From the NCBI GenBank assembly GCA_016210005.1, contig JACQVA010000184.1, positions 1 to 62,094 on the forward strand: a stretch of 62,094 bases of DNA, written 5' to 3'. A program made the position numbers and the translations under genes. Position 1 is the first letter of the stretch. Every line of letters begins with the position of its first letter. Of the stretch, positions 26,257 to 34,313 are shown in pieces. A model generated the notes under the pieces. The model saw nothing but the letters and a program-made list of their open reading frames with translations, was not told the DNA's origin and did no database searches. The DNA is from Deltaproteobacteria bacterium. GTDB taxonomy: Bacteria > Desulfobacterota > Binatia > HRBIN30 > JACQVA1.

Positions 26257-27774
26257 ATGCGCGCGAGCAGCTACAACCTCGGGGCGGCGCTGTTGTTGGT
26301 TGGGGCGATCTGGTTGCACGGTGCTCTCGCTTGGCTTGTCTGCGCCCCTTTAGTGCTTACTGCCATGCGCGCGCAAGGCTGGCGTGAGGCCTGCGCCGGC
26401 GGTGCAGTCTTCGGCGCCGCTGTGGCGCTCGCGGCGCATGCGCCATGGGTCGCTGCTGCGGGGCGCTTGTACTTCGGTCTGGGGCCGTGGCTAGCAGCGG
26501 TCGCCGCCACAGCTCTTGCCGTGGGTTGCGGCGCCGTCTACGGCTCGGTACTCGGCGCGATGCTGCGCTGCGCGCTCTGCAGCCGGCCGGCGGGGCTGGC
26601 AGCGATCGCAGTGGGCGCGGCGTGGGCGGCGTGGGAATCGCTCACCACCGCACTGTTCCCCTACTATCCCTGGGCCGGGCTGGCGGCGACCCAAACTGAT
26701 CTGCCGACACTGCAACTGGTGAGCGTGGCGGGCCAAGGCGCCCTGAGCGCAGTGATCGCCGGCGCCGGCGCATGCTTCGGGCTCGCCGGGCGCGCCGGCG
26801 AGCGCGGCCCAGCGTTACGCCGAGCAGCCGCGGGCGCCGCCATCGTCGTCGCGGTCGCCGGCTTCGGGCATCTGCGGCTCGAATGCGCTGCGCCCGCGGC
26901 CGCGCCGGCTTGTACGGTCGCAGCCGTTGACGCCAGCATCTCCTCAGGCGAGCTGCGACTGCCGGAGGTGCTTGATCGCTACGAGGCAGCCAGTCGGGCG
27001 GCACTCGCCCCAATGCCGGCGGCGGTGGTTTGGCCGGAGTCGGCAGTACCGGGGTATCCTGAAGTCGACGTAGTTCTCCAGGAGCGCCTGCGAAAGCTGG
27101 CCGGAGGCTGGGCCGTGGTGCTCATAGCGGGCGGTGCGCGGGTAAGCTGGACTTCGACGTGGCAGCCAACCGTGTTCAATTCGGTGTATCGGATCGCCAA
27201 CTCAGAGCCGATCGAGACGTACGACAAGCGAATGCTGGTACCGTTTGCCGAGTCCTGGCCGTTGCCATTGGTGCCCCGACCGCAGTGGTTGTTGGCCCAA
27301 GAGGTGGCGCCCGGCACGCAGCCGCGCCTGTTTCGCGCCGCTCAGTGTCGTCTGGGCGTGCTGGTTTGCTTCGAGGTCGAGCAGGCGGTGCTGGCGCGCG
27401 AGTCCGTCGAGCTGGGTGCTGATGCGTTGCTGGTGCTCAGCAACGACGCTCAGCTTCCGCCGCAAGCCGTGGCCTTGGAGCTGGCGCAGGCGCGGCTGCG
27501 TGCGGTGGAAACCGGGGTGCCGGTGCTGCGAGCGGCCAACCGCGGAATCAGCGCGGCGATCGACCGCTATGGGCGCGTAACCGAGCAAGCTCGGGGAGCG
27601 GTGCTAACCACGACAGTGCCGCCGGCGACGCGCGCACCGGCCTCGTGGCTCGGGCCTTGGTGGCTAGCAGCCTGCTGGGTCACCAGCGCGCTGGCAGTAG
27701 CCTCGATGTTGTTTGCTCAACGACGGCGCCCGGCGGGACGCTCCGGACAAACGTTGCCGAAGCTATCGAGTTGA
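26257..27774 (+). CDS. lnt: apolipoprotein N-acyltransferase
   Basis: A 505-residue Lnt, which adds the third acyl chain to the N-terminal Cys of lipoproteins on the periplasmic face of the inner membrane. The N-terminal half has six or so membrane helices (for example AAALVGAIWLHGALAWLVCAP region and AAVAATALAVGCGAVYGSV). The C-terminal nitrilase domain carries the expected catalytic triad: Glu in VVWPESAVPGYP, Lys in YDKRMLVPFAE, and Cys in VLVCFE; the loop LLVLSNDAQLPPQAVAL fits too. It has a final transmembrane helix. It is divergent from the histidine kinase gene, and its 3' end overlaps the minus-strand gene at 27717 by 58 bp. Lipoproteins in this window (3145, 5981, 20115) are likely substrates. 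Confidence 0.85.
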   Translation: MRASSYNLGAALLLVGAIWLHGALAWLVCAPLVLTAMRAQGWREACAGGAVFGAAVALAAHAPWVAAAGRLYFGLGPWLAAVAATALAVGCGAVYGSVLGAMLRCALCSRPAGLAAIAVGAAWAAWESLTTALFPYYPWAGLAATQTDLPTLQLVSVAGQGALSAVIAGAGACFGLAGRAGERGPALRRAAAGAAIVVAVAGFGHLRLECAAPAAAPACTVAAVDASISSGELRLPEVLDRYEAASRAALAPMPAAVVWPESAVPGYPEVDVVLQERLRKLAGGWAVVLIAGGARVSWTSTWQPTVFNSVYRIANSEPIETYDKRMLVPFAESWPLPLVPRPQWLLAQEVAPGTQPRLFRAAQCRLGVLVCFEVEQAVLARESVELGADALLVLSNDAQLPPQAVALELAQARLRAVETGVPVLRAANRGISAAIDRYGRVTEQARGAVLTTTVPPATRAPASWLGPWWLAACWVTSALAVASMLFAQRRRPAGRSGQTLPKLSS

Positions 27775-28814
27775 CTCTGCTCGCCGGTGGACCTGTTGTT
27801 CGGCCGCCCCCGGCTGCTTGCTGGGTTGAGCCGGGCCGCAGTCAGACGCAACGAGATTGGGCTGGAATCGCGCGCCAGCGCCGCAAACGGCGAGCGCCGG
27901 CCGCGAGCCCACGAAATGTTTCCGCGCATGCGCAGGACCAGGTCGATCGCATCGTTCAGGCGGCACAGCGATACGCCCAGGGTATCCGCCACATGGAGCA
28001 GCTGGATGCGTTCGGAAAGCCGCATGCCGTAGAAATTCTGGTCTTGGATGACAACGTCACCGAGATACGAGCTGAGGTTGCGGACGCGCGCGAGCGGGTT
28101 GCGCCGAGAGCTGTCGACTCCGACGATCTCGGCGGCGGCGATCTGAATCGGCGCCGGCTCGATGAAATTGCCGGGACAGCCCGGCATGTCCATCGGCTCA
28201 CCGTGAAATGCCGCGGGTACCCACAGGGCCCCGTCCGCGGCCAACGCGGCTTGCACCACCTGCTCCGGATTCTGGCCGAGGATGAATGCCGAGACCTCGC
28301 TAGCGGCGGGCAACGCCACCAAATCCCACCAGGCGATGTGCGCCACCGTTCGGCCATCGGCGACCACCTGGACGTCAACGGGCCCGGCGAGCCCGCGGCC
28401 CAACTCCGCGCTGGTGTCGGGGAACTCGAAAGTCAGCACCGCCGAGTTCGACGTGGTTGCAGCACGAGGCGCAAGCACTACCGCACTGCCGAAGAGCGAG
28501 TGAAACACGATGGCGACATGGTTGCCGTCGGGGGCGAGACTGAAGCCGGCGCTAGCGGCCTCTGCCGCGTTGAGGACGATGGTAAAGGCGTGCCCCGGGT
28601 GAATGAAGGGGGCGACGGTGGCACCGCGCACCGAGGGATACACCGGCAGCGGCGGCGACGGGCAGGAACTCCACTTGGCGGCGTGTGCTATGCTGCTTAG
28701 CAGCACCAGCCCGCAGGCCATGGCCAGCAAAGCCTGTTGCGGCCGCCGCGGTCGAGGCAGTTGGTAGAAACCGGCGGCGAACGAGCGGTAGGTGAACAGC
28801 ATGATCGTCCACAT
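27717..28814 (-). CDS. secreted protein of unknown function
   Basis: A 365-residue protein with a signal-like N-terminus (LLAMACGLVLLSSIAHA). Its body is beta-rich with blocks such as FIHPGHAFTIVLNAAEAA, DGNHVAIVFHSLFGSAVVL and GPVDVQVVADGRTVAHI, and an immunoglobulin-like or CARDB-like fold is possible but not certain. The C-terminal ~45 residues are basic and low in hydrophobicity, and overlap the end of lnt; the true end of the functional protein may be earlier. ATG 28814 is the likely start, with ATG 28802 as alternative; the frame is open to 28877. No neighbour indicates its role. Confidence 0.5.
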   Translation of the reverse strand: MWTIMLFTYRSFAAGFYQLPRPRRPQQALLAMACGLVLLSSIAHAAKWSSCPSPPLPVYPSVRGATVAPFIHPGHAFTIVLNAAEAASAGFSLAPDGNHVAIVFHSLFGSAVVLAPRAATTSNSAVLTFEFPDTSAELGRGLAGPVDVQVVADGRTVAHIAWWDLVALPAASEVSAFILGQNPEQVVQAALAADGALWVPAAFHGEPMDMPGCPGNFIEPAPIQIAAAEIVGVDSSRRNPLARVRNLSSYLGDVVIQDQNFYGMRLSERIQLLHVADTLGVSLCRLNDAIDLVLRMRGNISWARGRRSPFAALARDSSPISLRLTAARLNPASSRGRPNNRSTGEQSQLDSFGNVCPERPAGRRR

Positions 28815-28996
28815 GGTGCAGGTATATTCCCGCGCATAATCAGGTGTCGCGGTGAGCATTGGCGATAGGAATTTCATTGGTCAAATGATAAGTGCACGAT
28901 CGCGGCCGAGTCAAGCCGCAGGCGGCCCGCTGGCGGGGATTCGCACGGGACGCTAGAGAACACGGGTGAGAACTCAGTTTGCGAGCGGGGAGCGAA
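28815..28996. promoter_or_regulatory. divergent intergenic region
   Basis: This 182-bp region separates the secreted-protein gene (minus strand) from the LuxR-type regulator gene (plus strand), and should contain promoters for both. It is noticeably more AT-rich around 28875-28895 than the surrounding coding DNA. No specific operator can be assigned by eye. Confidence 0.4.
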
Positions 28997-29632
28997 ATGG
29001 CGATCACGGTATTTGTAGTCGATGACCATGTGCTGGTGCGCAACGCCGTCGCACAGGTCATCAAGCTCGAGGCCGACCTCGAGGTGATCGGTGAGGGCTC
29101 GGGCACGGCTGACACGGTTGAAGCCGTGCGGCGCTTGCAGCCGAGCGTGGTGGTGTTGGATCTCGAGATGCCCGTGATTCGGGGTGCGGACTTCATCGGC
29201 ATGATCACCGACGGTTCGGCAAAGATTCGCACCCTGGTGTGTTCGATGCACGCTTCGTACGGCTACGTCGCCGAAGCCCTGCGCCGCGGTGCCGACGGCT
29301 ACGTGCTCAAGAGCAGCCCCAGCACCTTGCTGCTCGAAGGCATTCGCGCAGTGGCGATGGGCAAGGCGTTCATCGATCCGGCGCTACAGTCGGAGGTGCT
29401 GCGCATGGTGCAAAGCGGTGGCCCGCGCTCGGCGCCGAAAGACCTGTCGGCGCGCGAGATCGAGGTACTGCGCTTGGTGGCGGAGGGCCTCAGCAACGAA
29501 GAAATCGCCCAGCGCACACAGCAATCGTTGGAGACGGTGAAGCTGCGGATGCGGCGCGCGTTCCAAAAGCTGGGCGCCACCGACCGCACCCATGCGGTGG
29601 CGCTGGCGTTGCGGCAAAACTTGATTCAGTGA
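28997..29632 (+). CDS. LuxR/NarL-family response regulator
   Basis: A 211-residue two-domain regulator. The receiver (residues 1-~120) has the acidic pocket (FVVDDHVLVRNAV), the phosphorylatable Asp (VVVLDLEMPV), and the conserved Lys (GYVLKSSPS). The C-terminal GerE-type helix-turn-helix starts LSAREIEVLRLVAEGLSNEEIA and ends KLRMRRAFQKLGATDRTHAVALAL. Family members bind DNA as dimers after phosphorylation by HisKA_3 kinases such as the one encoded at 23977-26205, though the two genes are separated by two others. GGGGAGCG precedes ATG 28997; the ORF has an alternative start at 28979. Confidence 0.92.
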   Translation: MAITVFVVDDHVLVRNAVAQVIKLEADLEVIGEGSGTADTVEAVRRLQPSVVVLDLEMPVIRGADFIGMITDGSAKIRTLVCSMHASYGYVAEALRRGADGYVLKSSPSTLLLEGIRAVAMGKAFIDPALQSEVLRMVQSGGPRSAPKDLSAREIEVLRLVAEGLSNEEIAQRTQQSLETVKLRMRRAFQKLGATDRTHAVALALRQNLIQ

Positions 29633-29660
29633 GCTGCCGCCGTTTAGCGGGGCGGCAACT
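29632..29660. terminator. imperfect 10-bp hairpin between convergent genes
   Basis: Bases 29632-29641 pair with 29651-29660 with one mismatch (TGCCGCC / GGCGGCA core). It lies across the stop of the response-regulator gene and the end of the convergent small gene, as a bidirectional terminator would. No flanking T-run exists, so the role is uncertain. Confidence 0.35.
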
Positions 29661-29925
29661 GTCCAGTGGCGCGCAGCAGTTGCTGCTCTTCGAGTTGCAA
29701 CTTCCTGAACTCTTTTGACACCCGCTTGATCTCGGCGGCATCGTGGCTCATCCGCGCGCGGAAGAGCTCACGCTGCAAATCGTTCATCTGCGGCTGCAGC
29801 GCGTTGAGACGGGCTTCCTGCTCAGTGCGCGTACTCGGCAATTCCGCCGCGCCCGCAGTGCTTCCGGACGACGCGGCGGTGGCAAGGGCAAGCAGAAGGC
29901 TCAGTATCACGGTCTGCCAGCGCAT
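29644..29925 (-). CDS. small exported coiled-coil protein
   Basis: A 93-residue protein with a signal peptide (VILSLLLALATAASSGSTAGA) and a helical, charged body (EARLNALQPQMNDLQRELFRARM, RVSKEFRKLQLEEQQLLRA) that likely forms a coiled coil. It follows the minor-pilin operon by only 2 nt, so it is probably its last gene. It may have a structural or chaperone role in the periplasm; nothing more can be said. Confidence 0.6.
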   Translation of the reverse strand: MRWQTVILSLLLALATAASSGSTAGAAELPSTRTEQEARLNALQPQMNDLQRELFRARMSHDAAEIKRVSKEFRKLQLEEQQLLRATGQLPPR

Positions 29926-29927
29926 GA

Positions 29928-31121
29928 TTACAGCTCCTGCCAGGAGGCCGACAGTATCGTCATTGGCCGCGCCAGATTTCCGGCTCCGCCGCCGATACTG
30001 TCGACGAGATTCATGCAGCTCTGGCAGTAATCGATGTTGGCGTGGCCGCCGACGGTGACGCGCATATCACCAGTCCACAGCGCGCCCACGATCGTTGCGG
30101 TGCCTTGGACGGTCGTTTCGTCGTTATTGTCGATACCGTAGGCGTAGCCGTTGGCGTCGATCACGGTGTCGCCGCGAACGATGATCCAGCCGATGAAATC
30201 GATGGTTCCACTCACGGTTAGGGAACCGTCAACGATGAGGATGCCGGCACCGGTGATGTTGCCGTTGATGGTCACGTCGGCGGCGGTCAGATGGGTGATC
30301 TGCGGCGCCGCCTCGCTGCCCCACGATCCGTTGTAGCTGTTGTTGAAGTTGCTGGCGCTGATGTTCACGACCCCCGCTTTCGACAAGATGCGGCTGGTCA
30401 TCGTATCCAAGTCGGCGACGCTGGGACCGCCCGTGGTCATGACGCTGGGCGTTAGCGGGTTGCTGCTAAAGCCGAGCCCCAGGACGTTGTTCTTCTGCTG
30501 GTTGTTGAGCGAGCCGCTGAGCTGGCTGGTAACACTGTCGTTGCGCGTGGAGATGCCGGGCATCAAGGGCCCGCTCGGATTGAGTGAGTCGTTGGTGTTA
30601 TGGTCGTTGCCGTCAACGTTGAAGCTGTTGCCGTTGAACGTCGAGGCGCTGAGGGTGTCGGAGGCCAGATAGAGCGCGCCGGGCGAGCCCCCGATGCCGG
30701 ATCGGACCAGCGCGACGCGAAGCCGCCGCTGCGCTTGCAGCGGGGCGGTTCCAGTGGCCGTAATCGTGCCGCGGTCATCAGGGTTCGCGGCATCGGCCGC
30801 CACGACCACCGTGTAGGTGTAGTCGCTATAGCTCGGCATGGTCTTCGCCGAGGCGCCCCAGAGAGTGCTCCATTGTTGCACGACATCGAGGTTGAATGAT
30901 TGGACGCCGCGAGTGTTCATGGCGCTCAGTCCGTGGATCAGGCCGGACTCGGCAGACACCAGCGCCTGGTTGCCGGTGCGGTAGTGGCTGGTCGACCGCA
31001 GGTCAAGGCTGCTCAGCGTTAGCCCGGTTACCGCCAGCGAGGCGATGAGCACCAGCAAGAGGAAGGTTGGAAAGAGCGCGAAGCCGCGCCGATCGCGAAG
31101 TCGTGTGAGCAACCAGGTCAT
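29928..31121 (-). CDS. PilX-type minor pilin / type IV pilus assembly protein
   Basis: A 397-residue protein with a short basic lead (RLRDRRG), then FALFPTFLLLVLIASLAVTGL, a type IV pilin-like N-terminal hydrophobic helix lacking the classical F-T-L-x-E form, as is normal for PilX proteins. The region after it (SLDLRSTSHYRTGNQALVSAESGLIHGLSAMN) matches the PilX/PulK-type start; the Glu in SAESGL is the family's conserved one. The rest is a long beta-rich region with many Gly/Asn/Thr, unlike the shorter classic PilX, and could act as a surface-exposed adhesin-like module. It is the fourth gene of the pilin operon. Confidence 0.75.
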   Translation of the reverse strand: MTWLLTRLRDRRGFALFPTFLLLVLIASLAVTGLTLSSLDLRSTSHYRTGNQALVSAESGLIHGLSAMNTRGVQSFNLDVVQQWSTLWGASAKTMPSYSDYTYTVVVAADAANPDDRGTITATGTAPLQAQRRLRVALVRSGIGGSPGALYLASDTLSASTFNGNSFNVDGNDHNTNDSLNPSGPLMPGISTRNDSVTSQLSGSLNNQQKNNVLGLGFSSNPLTPSVMTTGGPSVADLDTMTSRILSKAGVVNISASNFNNSYNGSWGSEAAPQITHLTAADVTINGNITGAGILIVDGSLTVSGTIDFIGWIIVRGDTVIDANGYAYGIDNNDETTVQGTATIVGALWTGDMRVTVGGHANIDYCQSCMNLVDSIGGGAGNLARPMTILSASWQEL

Positions 31122-31124
31122 GGT

Positions 31125-31790
31125 TCAACTCCCCGGGCACTTGGTGGAGGCAATAAAGAAGCGATTGCGCAGGTCAACGTCGGTGGCGACTTGCGCGGAC
31201 GGGGCTGCGCCGTTTAGCGGATCGGCGGCCTGGCTCCGCAAACTCAGCTGTAAGCGAACGCGGCGGATGGCGGAGCGGTCGGTGGCGCTGAGCGAGCCCG
31301 AGGTCGGGACCAACTCGGTTCCGCTGCCGTCGAAGTAGCGGATGCTTGAGCCGCTCAGATCCACGTCCGAGAGCAGCGTGTCCGTGTTCGACCAATTGTT
31401 GTTGTCGATGCGCTGCACCGTTTTCGCGGAGTAGTTGTAAGTGTAGGTCAGGTCCTCGTTCGGACCGAGGTGTTGGCCGCTATTGTTGAGGTCGGCCTGG
31501 ACGCGGATCGAGTAGCTGCGGGCGTCGGCGATGCCGCTGAAATTGGCGATGTCGCAGTTGGGATTCATCCCGGCACGGCGGACTTCACGCGCAAAGAGGT
31601 CGACCACGTTGCGCGCCGTAGTCTGGACATCGATCTGATTGGCCTGATTGCGTAGGGTCAGCAGCTGGTAGCGGTTAAACGAGAGGAATCCGCTCATGGC
31701 AACCAGCGTCAGTGTCGTGGCAACGAGCACCTCGGTGAGCGTGAAACCGGCGTGGCCGCGGCTGCTGTTGAATGTTGCTGTCAGGCGCAT
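31125..31790 (-). CDS. PilW-type minor pilin
   Basis: A 221-residue minor pilin of the PilW kind. The prepilin cleavage site and helix are visible: GHAGFTLTEVLVATTLTLVAMSGFL, with the conserved Glu at position 5 of the mature chain. It continues with TTARNVVDLFAREVRRAGMNP, the characteristic PilW block. The ATG at 31790 overlaps the PilV gene's stop by 10 nt (31781-31790), indicating translational coupling. Prepilin peptidase and the pilus core genes are not in the window. Confidence 0.85.
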   Translation of the reverse strand: MRLTATFNSSRGHAGFTLTEVLVATTLTLVAMSGFLSFNRYQLLTLRNQANQIDVQTTARNVVDLFAREVRRAGMNPNCDIANFSGIADARSYSIRVQADLNNSGQHLGPNEDLTYTYNYSAKTVQRIDNNNWSNTDTLLSDVDLSGSSIRYFDGSGTELVPTSGSLSATDRSAIRRVRLQLSLRSQAADPLNGAAPSAQVATDVDLRNRFFIASTKCPGS

Positions 31791-32206
31791 AGGGCAGTCC
31801 GACAAACGTAAGTGACCCCGACCACCGACCGGGATTCGGGGTTGCTCCAGGACACCGTGACCACCACCTGCGAGAGCCCATACTTCGGCGTGTTCGCGAT
31901 CACGGTCCAACTGCGGGTGAACTTGCCGCCCGCTTGTCCCAGCGGAGTGATCGGATTGAGCGCGTCAGTGTGTGCCCCAGCTGTCAGATCGCCGGGGTTG
32001 GTCGTGGGGTCGAGGGCGCGTAACTGCTCGACTTTGTCCTGTACCAGCGAGGTGGCAGCGGCAACCCGCCTACTCGTGCCGTTGGCCTTCAATGTGCCTG
32101 CGGTTGTGGTCGACAGCCCTGTGGCGACGATCGCAAAGATCGAGATCGCCGCGAGGACCTCGATGACTGTGTATCCACGTTCTGGATGCCGATCTGGTGA
32201 GGTCAT
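31781..32206 (-). CDS. PilV-type minor pilin
   Basis: A 141-residue prepilin with a clear class III signal: ERGYTVIEVLAAISIFAIVATGLS, cleaved between Gly and Tyr, with Glu at mature position 5. The block LVQDKVEQLRAL is typical of PilV/GspI-type pilins. It overlaps the fimT-like gene by 4 nt (ATGA) upstream and the pilW gene downstream. Confidence 0.82.
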   Translation of the reverse strand: MTSPDRHPERGYTVIEVLAAISIFAIVATGLSTTTAGTLKANGTSRRVAAATSLVQDKVEQLRALDPTTNPGDLTAGAHTDALNPITPLGQAGGKFTRSWTVIANTPKYGLSQVVVTVSWSNPESRSVVGVTYVCRTALCA

Positions 32207-32658
32207 GATATCGTCACTCGCCCTAGCAGACCGGTCCGTACTGTCTTGGTGATCTTGCCGTTGGTCAACGCCGTGGCGACGACCGCTGTGGCCACGCCGT
32301 TCTTGTTGAAAGAAGTTGTCGTCGCGGCGCCGGCGCTAATTCCGGGGGGCAAGGTGATGGCAGCACCGTCCTGCGCGTAGGTGGCGCCCCCGTCGGTGCT
32401 GCGCTCCCTGGCGTAGCTGGTGGTGTTCAAGAAACGGACTCGAGTGAAGACGTTCTGCCCCACAGCCTGCATACGTGCTCGCGAAATCTCGAAGGCGAGC
32501 TCGCTGCTAGCGCCGACAATTCGATATTGACTCATGTAGGCGCTCGCTGACGGCAGCGCGATCGCGGAGATAACTCCGGCCAGGGAAATCGCGACCAGTG
32601 CTTCCATCAGCGAGAAGCCAGCCTGTCGCTCGATCGTTCGTCCCAGTCGATTCTTCAT
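32203..32658 (-). CDS. FimT/GspH-type pseudopilin
   Basis: A 151-residue prepilin: QAGFSLMEALVAISLAGVISAIALPS, with the Glu at mature position 5, followed by LAFEISRARMQAVGQNVFTRVRF, the FimT/GspH arrangement. FimT-type proteins initiate pilus assembly together with PilV, PilW and PilX. This is the first gene in the operon; 400 bp of gene-free DNA precede it, where a promoter must lie. Confidence 0.82.
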   Translation of the reverse strand: MKNRLGRTIERQAGFSLMEALVAISLAGVISAIALPSASAYMSQYRIVGASSELAFEISRARMQAVGQNVFTRVRFLNTTSYARERSTDGGATYAQDGAAITLPPGISAGAATTTSFNKNGVATAVVATALTNGKITKTVRTGLLGRVTIS

Positions 32659-33061
32659 GGGCCTTGCCGGTTATCGCCCTTCTTGCGAGCCGCGTGCCGA
32701 GCATGCGGCACTAGCCTCCAACGCGGACCGTGTTGCCGGCTATCGTAAGCCCTGCGGCCGTTGGCGCTTGGGCCAAGTGCGATAGCCAGCTGAATTCTTG
32801 ATGCTTTTGAGCACCACCGATCCCGCCCTCAGCCCACATCTGGTTGCGCAGCGACAGAATGGCTTGCGGCGCCATGGAATTTAACCTGATAGGCAACGTG
32901 ACTTTAGCCGACGGGTGATGGCTAGCAGCCGCCCCTCGCCAGCAGCAGCGTGCCGCAAGTGGCGAGTAGTTGTCGCGCTCAGCGTAATAGTGACACAAAC
33001 TCGGCACGCTCCGCTGCCTTGACCTTGCGCGCTCGGGCGGCTCGCATGCGCTTTGCCGGCG
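32659..33061. other. 403-bp intergenic region upstream of pilin operon
   Basis: No convincing gene. A 98-codon frame (32711-33007, minus) exists but shows no domain, repeat or conserved start, so it is not called. The region should hold the pilin-operon promoter next to 32658, and separates it from the exporter operon ending at 33062. Confidence 0.5.
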
Positions 33062-34309
33062 CTACTCTTCGCGCAAAGCCACGGCCGGATCGAGGCGCGC
33101 TGCCCGTAACGCCGGCACGATCCCGGCAAGAATGCCGACCCCCACCAGCACAGCGAACGACAGCAGCGCCAGCGCCGGCGAAAAGCTCACCTCGGGCATG
33201 AGCAATTGCGCGCGCTCGGCCGAGTTGCGCAGCACTTGCAAGATGAGAATGATGCCGCTGCCCAAAGCGAGTCCGGCCAGCCCGGCACCGACGGTGATGA
33301 TGACGGTCTCGGCGATTACCTGCATGAAGAGATCGCGCCGGCTGGCGCCGACCGCTTTGCACACCGCCAAGTCGCGCGTTCGTTCGGCCACCGCCACCAG
33401 CATTATGTTCATCACCCCGACACCGCCGACCACCAGCGTGAGCACGCCGCAGGCGACGAGAAACACTTGCAGCGCGACGCCGATCAGCTCGACCCTCCGC
33501 ATGGCTTCGACGATGTTGAAGAAGCTCACCGCCTCTTCATCCTGCGGCTTGAAGTGGTGGTGGCGACTGAGCAGCGCCCGCGCCCGCCCGATCGAGGCGG
33601 CGCCCTCTTCACGCGTGCGCGGCTCGTAAATGATGTGGCTGATGGCGTCACTGCCGCTGAACAGCGCCTGCGCGGTGGTGACCGGCAGCAGGGCTTGTTC
33701 GTCGTCGCGCGGCCCCATGTTCACAAACTGTTCGCCCTTGGCGACGGAGACGCCGACGATGCGAAAGGGATGCCCTTCGAGGCGCACCTGTCGCCCGAGT
33801 GCCGACTGCCGGCCGAACAACCGCTCGGCGACCTTGGCGCCGATCACCAGGACACGGCGGCGCTCGGCAACGTCGGCGGCGTTGATGAAACGGCCGCGGC
33901 CGACTTGGAAATTGCGGATACGGCCGGTCTCCGGCCCGACCCCATACGTCCAGACGACCTTGATGTGGCCGCCGCCCTTCATCACCCGCGCGCCGTTCCA
34001 CAGCTCCGGCGCTGCCCGTTCGACTAGCGGCGATGCCGTCAGCCGCGGCGGATCATCGACTTCGAGCGTGATCCGGCGCGCGTTGCGGTTAGCGCTGCCC
34101 TGGCGGGCTACCGCACCGGGAAAGGTGAAGATCACCTTGCGGCCGATCGCTTCCATCTTGGCGCGATAGTGCGCCCGCATCGCCGTGCCGGAGGCGCTGA
34201 GGGTGACGAACAGCGCAATGCCCCAGACGATGCCTGAGCCGGTGAGCAACACCCGCAGCCAGTTGGCCCGCACGTCGCGTAGCGCATCGGCAAGGAGGTC
34301 TCGCAGCAT
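33062..34309 (-). CDS. MacB-type ABC transporter permease (second)
   Basis: A 415-residue permease of the FtsX/MacB type: a first helix (LRVLLTGSGIVWGIALFVTLSASG), a long periplasmic MacB_PCD domain (residues ~45-270), and three C-terminal helices (VFLVACGVLTLVVGGVGVMNIMLVAVAERTRDLAVCKAVGASR, IIILQVLRNSAERA, LLSFAVLVGVGILAGIVPALRAARLDPAVALREE). It is the last gene of the exporter operon, 4 nt after the other permease. It differs clearly from the first, suggesting a heterodimeric transporter. ATG 34309 is used because the family starts there; the frame is open to 34435. Confidence 0.88.
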   Translation of the reverse strand: MLRDLLADALRDVRANWLRVLLTGSGIVWGIALFVTLSASGTAMRAHYRAKMEAIGRKVIFTFPGAVARQGSANRNARRITLEVDDPPRLTASPLVERAAPELWNGARVMKGGGHIKVVWTYGVGPETGRIRNFQVGRGRFINAADVAERRRVLVIGAKVAERLFGRQSALGRQVRLEGHPFRIVGVSVAKGEQFVNMGPRDDEQALLPVTTAQALFSGSDAISHIIYEPRTREEGAASIGRARALLSRHHHFKPQDEEAVSFFNIVEAMRRVELIGVALQVFLVACGVLTLVVGGVGVMNIMLVAVAERTRDLAVCKAVGASRRDLFMQVIAETVIITVGAGLAGLALGSGIILILQVLRNSAERAQLLMPEVSFSPALALLSFAVLVGVGILAGIVPALRAARLDPAVALREE

Positions 34310-34313
34310 GCTG

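Noticed and set aside
32711-33007. 98-codon minus-strand frame upstream of the pilin operon
   Set aside because: No signal, domain or repeat pattern; likely chance.
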